From CAYVBN01 sp964538565 (GTDB taxonomy: Bacteria; Pseudomonadota; Alphaproteobacteria; Rhizobiales; Xanthobacteraceae), in NCBI GenBank assembly GCA_964538565.1, contig CAZIGW010000052.1, positions 1-20,805 of the forward strand: 20,805 bases of DNA, in the 5' to 3' direction. Positions within the stretch are counted from its first letter, which is position 1. Every line of letters starts with the position of its first letter. The notes under the pieces were generated by a model, which was not told where the DNA came from, did no database searches, and saw only the letters and a program-made list of their open reading frames with translations. The translations under genes were made by a program, and so were the position numbers. Below are positions 7,713 to 14,403 of the stretch, piece by piece.

Positions 7713-8616
7713 CATTCGCGCCGAACTTGTCAGGCCGGCAAGCTACGTCGAGCGGCTGTTCGCGATTCTACGTCTGTTTTCGGAAGGCTCCGAAACGCTC
7801 GGAGTCAAAGAGATCTCCGAGCGTCTGGGGCTGCCTGCCAGTTCGGTGCACCGCATCCTTGAGCCACTGGTGCGGCTCGGCCTGCTCGAACGGGCTCCGT
7901 TGAGGCGCTACCGCGTCGGAACCGAGCTGTTCCGCATCGCGGCGCGCATCGAGAACCACTTCGAGCTCATCACAATTGCCAAGCCGCTGATGGCTGAAAT
8001 GGCGGCCGAATCGAACGAGACCTGCATTTTCGGCCTGCTGACTCCGTCGCGCAGCCGCATCGTCCTGTCATACAAGATCGACACGCCGCTGTCGCATCGC
8101 TTCAAATTCGATCTGCTAACCAATATCACGCCAGTCTGGGGCTCGCTCGGCCGCTCCGTCCTGGCTTGGCTCAAGCCGGTCGATGTTCGCCGCGCGCTGG
8201 CGGAGGCCGAACCGTCACCCGTAACCGGTGCGCCGGTGCCGGAATGGCGTGCATTTCAGAACGATCTGAAGCAAATCCGCGAACGCGGCGTGGCGATCAG
8301 CCATGGCCAGCGCGCAGCGCCGAACGCGGTCGGCGTCTCTGCACCGTTTTTCGACGCATCGGGTCAGGTGCGCGGCGGGCTGGGCATTGTCGCCCCGGAT
8401 GTGCGCATGCCCCCCGAGCGGATCGCCGCCATCGAGACGCTGGTGAAGCTGCATTCGCGACATCTGTCGCGCCTTCTCGGCCACTATTCCGGACGGCCGT
8501 CCGCTCTCGGGCGACAAGCCAAACCGACTCTTCTCGCATCGCCATCGGAAGCAATTTTCACCACGCCATCAGTCCCTCAACTTGCCAAGAGAAATGTCCA
8601 CCGACACAGAATTTGA
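7696..8616 (+). CDS. IclR-family transcriptional regulator
   Basis: A 306-residue protein with an N-terminal winged helix-turn-helix (about residues 15-80; SYVERLFAILRLF, then ISERLGLPASSVHRIL as recognition region) and a C-terminal GAF-like effector domain ending near LVKLHSRHLSRLLG. The start is TTG at 7696: AGGAG lies at 7682-7686, nine bases before it, and the first 17 bases overlap the large-subunit gene. About 45 residues after the normal IclR end are a low-complexity tail. Its gene sits within the operon, so it is probably co-transcribed with its targets. The three TTCCG-N5-CGGAA sites in the cluster are the natural candidate operators. IclR proteins can activate or repress, usually responding to a pathway substrate or intermediate. 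Its effector here is unknown. Confidence 0.92.
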   Translation: MDELADIRAELVRPASYVERLFAILRLFSEGSETLGVKEISERLGLPASSVHRILEPLVRLGLLERAPLRRYRVGTELFRIAARIENHFELITIAKPLMAEMAAESNETCIFGLLTPSRSRIVLSYKIDTPLSHRFKFDLLTNITPVWGSLGRSVLAWLKPVDVRRALAEAEPSPVTGAPVPEWRAFQNDLKQIRERGVAISHGQRAAPNAVGVSAPFFDASGQVRGGLGIVAPDVRMPPERIAAIETLVKLHSRHLSRLLGHYSGRPSALGRQAKPTLLASPSEAIFTTPSVPQLAKRNVHRHRI

Positions 8617-9328
8617 ATTTGCCGTCCGGGTCGAAGACAAGGTCGGCTACCTCGATCTCAATCGGCCGGAAGAAGCAAACCGGCTGACGCGCGGCATGAT
8701 GACTGGCTTGGCCCGCTCGATTCGCGAACTCGCGGAACGCAGCGATGTCCACCTGATCGCCATTCACAGCCGCGGCAACGCGTTCTGCCGCGGGCGCGAC
8801 GGGCGCGGCGAGGCTGCGGGCGGCCTTTCACCCTACCGGGTGCGTAACCAGATGATGGGACCGGTGCTCTCGGTCTACGAGGCGCTGTCCGCGGTGCCGA
8901 TCCCGGTCGCCGCCTGCGTGCATGCCGAGGCCGTCGGGTTCGGCGCGGCGCTAGTCGGTGGCTGCGATATCGCTCTGGCCTCGGCGACGGCAGAATTCGC
9001 CTTTCCCGAGATTGAACACAACATCGCACCTACGATGGCGATGTCCTCCGTCATTCGCAAACTGCCGCCGGCAGTGTTGAGCTATCTGATCTATTCGGGC
9101 GACCGGATCAGCGCAGCGGAGGCGCTGCAATATGGACTGATCGGCAAGATCTATCCGGCGGAGCAATTTGCCGCCGCCTCGCGCGCGTTTCTCGTCCGCC
9201 TCGCGGCGCGCCCGCGCCCGATCCTCGAGACCATCAAGAAATATCAGCATGGCGCGGCTGGCATGTCGGCCGCGCAAAGCTTTGACTATGCCGGCGCACT
9301 GTTGACGATCGTGCGCGGGCAGAACTAG
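8594..9328 (+). CDS. Enoyl-CoA hydratase/isomerase (crotonase) family protein
   Basis: A 244-residue crotonase-fold protein, near normal length. Family marks are NRPEEANRLT (23-32), the first oxyanion-hole segment GNAFCRGRDGRGE (61-73), the second in AEAVGFGAALVGGCDIALA (111-129), PEIEHNIAP (138-146) and GDRISAAEALQYGL (169-182). Compared with rat crotonase, Glu164 is kept as Glu139, but the position of Glu144 is Ala119. A single acid is more usual in isomerases or hydrolases than in classical hydratases. The start was set at ATG 8594, with AAGAGA just before it; TTG at 8582 would add four residues. The gene begins inside the end of iclR (overlap 23 bases), supporting a joint transcript. It is expected to act on a CoA thioester of the pathway. 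Confidence 0.88.
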   Translation: MSTDTEFEFAVRVEDKVGYLDLNRPEEANRLTRGMMTGLARSIRELAERSDVHLIAIHSRGNAFCRGRDGRGEAAGGLSPYRVRNQMMGPVLSVYEALSAVPIPVAACVHAEAVGFGAALVGGCDIALASATAEFAFPEIEHNIAPTMAMSSVIRKLPPAVLSYLIYSGDRISAAEALQYGLIGKIYPAEQFAAASRAFLVRLAARPRPILETIKKYQHGAAGMSAAQSFDYAGALLTIVRGQN

Positions 9329-9626
9329 CAAACGTTCGGACGTTCGAGCACGGTATGCCAAGTTCCGCGTCGCGGAATTCAGCGACGTTGTGCGCCAGCA
9401 GGAACTTGCCGCGCCCGGTGGCTTCATCTAACGACAGCGTGGGGAGGCGCTGTGACGTTCCACTGGGCGTCGACCCCGGCCTGCACCGCATCTCCAGGCC
9501 GCGGTTGAGGACGTAGAGCGCTACGATCGGGAGACATTCGCGCCGGTGGCAAGCCCGGCTTGATGCCGATCGGTGCAACGAGAGTGGTGCGACTGCGTTC
9601 CTTAAGCCGAAATGGGAGGCTGGACG
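9329..9626. promoter_or_regulatory. Gap before ubiD-family gene, with one operator
   Basis: Nearly 300 bases between the hydratase stop and the ubiD start, in a cluster where other gaps are short or negative. Apart from the inverted repeat at 9363-9377 I see no gene or strong promoter. The gap suggests that ubiD and the second Bug gene form their own transcription unit under the same regulator. Confidence 0.45.
9363..9377. promoter_or_regulatory. IclR-type operator, site 3
   Basis: TTCCGCGTCGCGGAA is the third copy of TTCCG-N5-CGGAA. It lies 35 bases after the hydratase stop and 250 bases before the ubiD start. Outside the two control regions of this cluster I found no other copy in the window by eye. 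Confidence 0.55.
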
Positions 9627-11300
9627 ATGCCTGCACATCTCGCTGAGAAGGAGCCCCTGGCAATTCCGGGAGGCGAAAAACCGCGCCTCGACCTGCAACA
9701 GCATCTGCGCGATTTGGAGAAGCTCGGCCTGCTGCTGCGCATCGACCGTCCGATCAACAAGGATACGGAGTTGCATCCCCTGGTGCGCTGGCAATTCATC
9801 GGCGGCATGCCTGCCGATGAAAGGCGTGCATTTCTGTTTACCAATGTCGTCGATTCCAAAGGCCGCAAATATGACATGCCGGTGGTTGTCGGCGCTTTGG
9901 CCGCCTCGCCGCGCATCTATGCGCTCGGCATGGGCCGGAAGGTCGAGGACATCGGCCAGGCCTGGCTCAATGCCATCCAGCACCCGATTCCGCCGGTCCG
10001 AGTCGAGGACGCCGTCTGTCAAGAGGTGGTCGTCAAGGGGGAAGCCCTGAAGCGCCCGGGCGGCGGACTCGCCGCGCTGCCGGTCCCGATCTCGACACCG
10101 GGCTTCGATTCCGCGCCCTATCTGACGGCCACTCTGTGCGTCACGCGCGATCCGGAAACGGGCGTGCAGAACGTGGGCACCTATCGCGCCGCACTGAAGG
10201 CGACCGATCGACTGGTCGTGCGCATGGTGGCGCGGCCGGGCGGCGCCGGCGGCTATATTCACTGGTGCAAGTATCGCGAGAGAAAGATGCCGATGGAGAT
10301 CGCCATCGTCATCGGCACCGCACCGGTGGCCGAGTTCACCGGCCCGCAGAAGCTCGCCATCGATGTCGACGAGATGGCAGTTGCCGGCGGTCTCGCGGGT
10401 CAGCCGATTCCGATGGTGCGTTGCGTGAGCATCGGTCTCGATGTGCCGGCGAATTCCGAGCTGGTCATCGAAGGCGTCATCGACACGTCGATGCTCGAGC
10501 CTGAAGCGCCATTCGGCGAAAGCAACGGCTATGTGGCACTCGAAGCCTTCAACATGCCGATGCAGGTGACAGCGATCACCCATCGCCGTCAAGCTGTGTT
10601 TGCGTCGATCATCAGTCAGGTGACGCCGAGCGAATCGAGCACCATCAAAATCGTTGCCTACGAGCCGCTCTATCTCGCGCACCTGCGCGATACCCTGGGA
10701 ATACGCGGCGTCAAGCGCGTGGTGATGCACGAGCCGCTCACAAATCTCAGGCCCGTCCTTTTTGTACAGTTCGCCCACGAGACGCCGCGCACTGAAGTGT
10801 GGCGTGCGCTGCATGCGACCGCGGCCTTCACGGCCGGCGTCGGCAAGGTCTGCGTTGCAGTCAGCGAGGACATCGACCCGACCAATACCGACGCGGTGTG
10901 GTGGTCGATCGCCTATCGGTCCAATCCTGTCGACGACGTGCATATCACGCCCTTTCGCCGCGGTGTGCAGGGCGCGGTCTACCGAGACGGCGGCACGGAT
11001 TCCGGCCTGCTGATCGACGCCACGCTCAAGCAGAAGAGTCCGCCCCTCGCGCTGCCAGCACGCGAATTCATGGAAGGCGCGCGCAAGATCTGGGAAGAAC
11101 TCGGCCTGCCGGCGCTGACGGTGCGCCATCCCTGGCACGGCTATGCGCTTGGCCATTGGGCGCAGACTTGGGAAACTTTCGCACGCCGCGCCGTCGCCGG
11201 CGACTGGGAGGTCAACGGTATCGAAACGCTGCGGCGACAACGCACGGGCCTCGAGCCGGAGACGCCGGTCTGGCAGGTGGAAGCCAGTGCGAAAAGATAG
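9627..11300 (+). CDS. UbiD-family (prenylated-FMN-dependent) decarboxylase
   Basis: A 557-residue UbiD-family protein, somewhat longer than the roughly 490-500 residues of UbiD, Fdc1 or HmfF. I start it at ATG 9627, which has GGGAGG seven bases upstream; the ATG at 9612 would overlap that ribosome-binding site. Conserved elements: NVGTYR (182-187), which supplies the metal-binding Asn and the catalytic Arg187, and EAPFGE (293-298), giving the two catalytic glutamates of the Glu-Arg-Glu network. Other typical parts are IHWCKYRERKMPMEIAIVIG (211-230) and SIISQVTPSESSTIK. The family reversibly decarboxylates aromatic, heteroaromatic or alpha,beta-unsaturated acids with prenylated FMN made by UbiX. 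No ubiX is in the window, so the cofactor must come from elsewhere. The exact substrate cannot be read from the sequence. A Bug gene follows 69 bases downstream. Confidence 0.93.
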   Translation: MPAHLAEKEPLAIPGGEKPRLDLQQHLRDLEKLGLLLRIDRPINKDTELHPLVRWQFIGGMPADERRAFLFTNVVDSKGRKYDMPVVVGALAASPRIYALGMGRKVEDIGQAWLNAIQHPIPPVRVEDAVCQEVVVKGEALKRPGGGLAALPVPISTPGFDSAPYLTATLCVTRDPETGVQNVGTYRAALKATDRLVVRMVARPGGAGGYIHWCKYRERKMPMEIAIVIGTAPVAEFTGPQKLAIDVDEMAVAGGLAGQPIPMVRCVSIGLDVPANSELVIEGVIDTSMLEPEAPFGESNGYVALEAFNMPMQVTAITHRRQAVFASIISQVTPSESSTIKIVAYEPLYLAHLRDTLGIRGVKRVVMHEPLTNLRPVLFVQFAHETPRTEVWRALHATAAFTAGVGKVCVAVSEDIDPTNTDAVWWSIAYRSNPVDDVHITPFRRGVQGAVYRDGGTDSGLLIDATLKQKSPPLALPAREFMEGARKIWEELGLPALTVRHPWHGYALGHWAQTWETFARRAVAGDWEVNGIETLRRQRTGLEPETPVWQVEASAKR

Positions 11301-11369
11301 TTGTGGCGCCGGACGGCATGTCTCCGCCATCGGGAAGATCGTGATGGGTCACGTGGGAGGACGATTGAA

Positions 11370-12335
11370 ATGAGACTTGCTGCCCTTCTTGCTCTGATCG
11401 CTGGCGTCGCGGCCAGCACGCCGGTCTCTGCGCAGGACTTTCCCAGCCGGCCGATCAAGATGATCGTGCCCTACACGGCCGGCGGTCCGTCGGACGGAAT
11501 CGCACGCGTGCTCGGCCAACGCATGAGCCGCATCCTGGGGCAGACGTTCGTCATCGAAAACCGGGGCGGGGCGGGCGGCTCAGTCGGCGGGCGCGTGGTC
11601 GCAAATGCCGAGCCCGACGGGTACACGCTTTTGTTCGGCGCCACAGGTCCACTGGTGATCAGCCCACTGATGTTCGATTTGCCCGGTTACGATCCGGCAA
11701 CGACGCTGACGCCGGTGGTGCTCGTGGGAACCACGTCGAACATCCTCGTGGTCAATCCGTCGCTTCCTGTCCATTCAGTCAAGGAACTGATCACCTATGC
11801 CAAGGCCAATCCTGGAAAACTGAGTTATTCGTCGCCCGGTGTCGGCACGCCGCCACATCTGATCGGCGAGATGCTCAAGCAGAAGACAGGCATCGACGTC
11901 GTCCACGTCCCTTACAAGGGCGGCGGCAACTCCACACAGGATGTCATCGCCGGCCAAGTGCAGTTCACTTTCGAAAATCCGGCTGTATCGCTTCCGCTTG
12001 CACGCAGCGGCACGTTGCGGGCGCTCGCCGTGACCAGCGCCACCCGCAGTCCGCAGGTTCCCGAACTGCCGACCATGATCGAAGCCGGCGTGCCCGAATT
12101 CGTCTCCGTATCGTTTACCGGCATCGTCGCTCCGGTCGGCACGCCTGCCCCGATCGTGCGCAAACTCAACTCGGCGGCGAACGAGGCCCTGAGGGATGAC
12201 GATGTGCGCAACGTGCTGCAGCGACTCGCGGTCGATATCCACGGCGGATCGCCGGAAGAGTTTGGCGCCTACCTCGCCAACGAGCGCAAGAAATGGAGCG
12301 ATGTGATAAAGGCGGTCAAGCGGCAAACCAAATGA
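11370..12335 (+). CDS. Bug/TctC-family periplasmic solute-binding protein (second copy)
   Basis: A 321-residue protein with the signal peptide MRLAALLALIAGVAASTPVSA and cleavage before QDF. The start ATG at 11370 has GGGAGGA at 11355-11361. Family marks are PYTAGGPSDGIAR, FVIENRGGAGGSVGG, the 'GKLSYSSPGVGTPPHL' segment and VPYKGGG. It lies 69 bases after the UbiD gene on the same strand and is probably in its transcript. It differs clearly from the Bug protein at 1933-2901 (for example in the first ligand loop, PYPAGGNAD against PYTAGGPSD), so it is not a recent duplicate and may bind a different acid. As there, no TctA/TctB permease is nearby. Confidence 0.92.
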   Translation: MRLAALLALIAGVAASTPVSAQDFPSRPIKMIVPYTAGGPSDGIARVLGQRMSRILGQTFVIENRGGAGGSVGGRVVANAEPDGYTLLFGATGPLVISPLMFDLPGYDPATTLTPVVLVGTTSNILVVNPSLPVHSVKELITYAKANPGKLSYSSPGVGTPPHLIGEMLKQKTGIDVVHVPYKGGGNSTQDVIAGQVQFTFENPAVSLPLARSGTLRALAVTSATRSPQVPELPTMIEAGVPEFVSVSFTGIVAPVGTPAPIVRKLNSAANEALRDDDVRNVLQRLAVDIHGGSPEEFGAYLANERKKWSDVIKAVKRQTK

Positions 12336-12810
12336 CGCGCGATCGCTCTAGCAAGTTTCGTTTTACCGATCCAACCCGCCGACGGGCCCTCGCAGGAGGG
12401 TTCGCTATTGCAGGGCAACGCGAGCACTGGCCCGAGCGGCCAGATCGCGCCGAGCCTTCGACCCGCCGCAATCGATCGGCCAGCGGCAGCATGACCAGAA
12501 CTCGCTCGCCTGACACTTTCAGGACACCTTGGCTTCTGGCGGGCCGTATTTCGACCGGTCCCTGAAAATGCCCACCCCGGAGGGTGGGGCCTGTCCATAT
12601 GCACCGGGGGTCGGCGTAGCCTCGACGCACGCAGTTGACCTCTGCTGCAATCCACAGAGCCCGGTGCAATGAGAGACAAAGGGACGGCTTCGCGTTGAGC
12701 CTCGTCCGCCTGCTCAGATGAGAGGTTGCAATCGGGTTGCAACGAACGTTCTTAGGTAGGTCCAGCGTTTTGCCGACCTCCTGATTTTGTTGGTCTTTGA
12801 ATGACTTACA
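12336..12810. other. Gene-free stretch between cluster and tRNA-Phe
   Basis: About 475 bases with no credible gene. A minus-strand frame is open from 12843, inside the tRNA, to 12316, but its translation matches no family I know and starts in the tRNA, so I do not call it. The stretch contains a GC-rich hairpin (12571-12588) and an imperfect palindrome (GTTGCAATCGGGTTGCAAC, 12725-12743). It is the 3' flank of the tRNA, where integrated elements usually begin. Confidence 0.5.
12571..12588 (-). terminator. Possible terminator hairpin, minus strand
   Basis: CCCACCC-CGGA-GGGTGGG forms a 7-base-pair stem with a 4-base loop. On the minus strand it is followed by CATTTTC, a weak U-tract, so it could end transcription coming from tRNA-Phe, 220 bases upstream. 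On the plus strand no T-run follows. Confidence 0.28.
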
Positions 12811-12886
12811 TGGTGCCCAGGGGCGGAATCGAACCACCGACACCGTGATTTTCAGTCACGTGCTCTACCAACTGAGCTACCTGGGC
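12811..12886 (-). tRNA. tRNA-Phe (anticodon GAA)
   Basis: A complete 76-nucleotide cloverleaf with CCA encoded. The acceptor stem is GCCCAGG/CCTGGGC with discriminator A. The D-arm sequence AGCTCAGTTGGTAGAGC is present, as is the T-arm GGTGG-TTCGATT-CC. The anticodon loop is CTGAAAA with GAA at 12853-12851. In Hyphomicrobiales a tRNA-Phe gene often follows yacG, as here. Its 3' end faces the catabolic cluster, and 3' ends of tRNA genes are frequent integration sites. Confidence 0.97.
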
Positions 12887-12891
12887 GCCGG

Positions 12892-12911
12892 GGCCCGCCG
12901 CAGGGCGGGCC
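12892..12911 (-). other. GC-rich hairpin in the 5' leader of pre-tRNA-Phe
   Basis: On the minus strand GGCCCGCC-CTGC-GGCGGGCC is a perfect 8-base-pair stem with a tetraloop. It ends 5 bases before the mature tRNA 5' end. It lies downstream of the predicted promoter, so it would be part of the leader cut off by RNase P. Confidence 0.5.
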
Positions 12912-12927
12912 GCGGAAGCGACGGCGG

Positions 12928-12956
12928 GTTATAGAGGCTCGATTCCGGCCTGTCCA
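12928..12956 (-). promoter_or_regulatory. Promoter of tRNA-Phe
   Basis: Read on the minus strand: -35 TGGACA (12956-12951), 17-base spacer, -10 TATAAC (12933-12928). Both hexamers match the sigma-70 consensus at five of six positions, with ideal spacing. The start point would be near 12921, leaving a leader of about 35 nucleotides before the mature tRNA end at 12886. Confidence 0.65.
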
Positions 12957-13446
12957 GAAGCGGATGGCCGCCGGTGCCGGCCGCAGCGTGGGCGCGGGGG
13001 CGCGCGACCCGCCGCAAGCCGACAGCCACGAGCCTCCCCGATCGTGCTGCAAGCGCGGCGATTTTCCGCTTCGCGGGCGGCGCGCAGACCTCGGCCGGGC
13101 AACGCCCTCGCCTGCTTGATGGATGATCCCCGACGCGGGATCGCCGCAGATCCCGCACTCCCCGACGATCGCGCGCCGACACCGGGTCTCGGCGTCGCCG
13201 CATCGCGGTTCCTGGAAGAATCGCGCCGCGTTCCGTGCTCCCGCCGCGCATCGGCGCGGCGCCGGCTCGCAGCCGCCTCACACCCCGTCGTTCGGGAGGC
13301 CTCTCATATTCGGGAGACCTCTCATAAAAAGCGGGGCTGTCCCGCAAGCCGTCCTCGCCCGGTCCGGCATGCCCCGGCGTCTCGTCGGGCCATCGGCGGG
13401 CCGCCCCATGCGGGGTCGCGCCTGACGCGACGTTCGCGATCCCGTG
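12957..13446. other. Gene-free, GC-rich stretch between tRNA-Phe promoter and yacG
   Basis: About 490 bases. Frames are open because of high GC but their translations are low-complexity Arg/Pro/Ala and show no family features. The only structure seen is the 18-base tandem repeat at 13291-13326. Confidence 0.5.
13291..13326. repeat. 18-base tandem repeat
   Basis: TTCGGGAGGCCTCTCATA (13291-13308) is followed directly by TTCGGGAGACCTCTCATA (13309-13326), differing at one base. Each copy also contains a small inverted repeat (GGGAG/CTC). It lies about 120 bases downstream of the yacG stop. Function unknown. Confidence 0.8.
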
Positions 13447-13650
13447 TCACTCCTCCCCGCGCCGGGCGGCGGGCTCCGGCTGCTCCTCGATCTCCTCGGC
13501 CTCGACCGCCGGCACCGCGTAGGCGCCCGAGAGCCAGCGGTGCAGGTCGACGTCGGCGCAGCGCCGCGAGCAGAACGGCCGGAAGCGCTCGACCGTTTCC
13601 TTGCCGCAGATCGGGCAGCGCCGGGCGGGGGTCTCGGGGGTATCGGACAT
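13447..13650 (-). CDS. yacG: DNA gyrase inhibitor YacG, zinc-ribbon protein
   Basis: A 67-residue protein of typical YacG length. The four zinc ligands are at residues 12-15 (CPIC) and 28-32 (CSRRC), followed by ADVDLHRWLSGAYAVP, a strongly conserved YacG segment, and an acidic Glu-rich C-terminus. In E. coli YacG binds GyrB and inhibits gyrase. I chose ATG 13650 because the motif begins nine residues later; the frame is open further upstream but that part is Arg/Pro-rich and unconserved. In related genomes yacG follows maf directly on the same strand; here an opposite-strand flavin-reductase-family gene lies between. Confidence 0.9.
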   Translation of the reverse strand: MSDTPETPARRCPICGKETVERFRPFCSRRCADVDLHRWLSGAYAVPAVEAEEIEEQPEPAARRGEE

Positions 13651-13801
13651 ACGCTTGATATAGGCCGGGCCGGGCGCAAGATCAGCCCCGTCGTGCGGCC
13701 CCGCGCCCGGTCGCGGCCGGGGACCCCCGTCCGCGCGGGGAGCGTCGCGCCCCGGAACCGGCCGACGCCGCGCCGCCGACGCGCGGCCCGAGGAGAAGCC
13801 C

Positions 13802-14362
13802 ATGGCAAGGCACAGCCCCAAGGTCGATTTTCCGGTCGCGCAGGTGCGCCGTTACCTGGAGCCGGGCCCGATCGTGCTCGTGTCGAGCGCGCACGGCGGC
13901 GCGCGCAACATCATGACGATGGGCTGGCACACCGTGATGGAGTTCGCGCCCTCGCTCGTCGGCTGCGTGATCGCCGCCGGCAATCACAGCTTCGATCTCA
14001 TCCGCAAGAGCCGCGAATGCGTCATCAACCTGCCGACCAGCGCGCTCATCGACACGGTGGTCGGCATCGGCAACACGACGGGCGCGGAGATCGACAAGTT
14101 CGCGCGCTTCGGCCTCACCGCGCAGAAGGCGCAGCGCGTGAAGGCGCCGCTCATCGCCGAATGCCACGCGAGTTTCGAATGCCGGCTCGCCGACGACGCG
14201 CTCGTCAGGCGCTACAACTTCTTCATCTTCGAGGTGGTGAAGGCGCATGTGGCGCGCGCGCCGAAGCACCCGCGCACGCTGCACTACACGGGCGACGGCG
14301 TGTTCATGCTCTCGGGCAGGATCATCAGCCGCCGCGCGCGATTCCGGCCGGAGATGCTGTAG
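13802..14362 (+). CDS. Flavin reductase-like domain protein
   Basis: A 186-residue protein of the flavin reductase-like/FMN-binding split-barrel family (DIM6/NTAB type). It shows IVLVSSAHGGARNIMTMGWHTVMEFAPSLVGCVI (residues 24-57), where the family places its flavin phosphate-binding loop, and NHSFDLIRKSRECVINLP, then a C-terminal barrel half. The start ATG at 13802 has AGGAGA a few bases upstream. Such proteins bind FMN and reduce flavin or act on small molecules; the partner is not evident. The gene stands alone on the plus strand between yacG (divergent, 151-base gap) and maf (convergent, 41-base gap), so it should have its own promoter. Its GC-rich codon use matches the neighbours, so insertion is old or from a similar genome. 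Confidence 0.86.
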   Translation: MARHSPKVDFPVAQVRRYLEPGPIVLVSSAHGGARNIMTMGWHTVMEFAPSLVGCVIAAGNHSFDLIRKSRECVINLPTSALIDTVVGIGNTTGAEIDKFARFGLTAQKAQRVKAPLIAECHASFECRLADDALVRRYNFFIFEVVKAHVARAPKHPRTLHYTGDGVFMLSGRIISRRARFRPEML

Positions 14363-14403
14363 GCGAACATCGGGCGCGCCGGTCCGGCGCCGCACGCGCC
14401 GCC

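Noticed and set aside
7778..7795. Perfect inverted repeat TTTCGGA-AGGC-TCCGAAA within iclR
   Set aside because: It lies in the conserved helix-turn-helix coding part, and its half-sites and spacing differ from the TTCCG-N5-CGGAA sites, so an operator role is not supported.
9234..11330. A 698-codon open frame on the minus strand
   Set aside because: It is antisense to the UbiD-family gene and part of its flanks, is rich in Arg/His/Asp in the way of GC-rich shadow frames, and shows no family motif.
12316..12843. Minus-strand frame of 175 codons starting inside tRNA-Phe
   Set aside because: Its first codons are tRNA sequence and the remainder matches no family that I know; overlapping frames are equally open.
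12811..12886. A second copy of the tRNA-Phe 3' end as an attachment repeat
   Set aside because: I looked for the last bases of the tRNA elsewhere in the window and found none; any such copy must lie outside.
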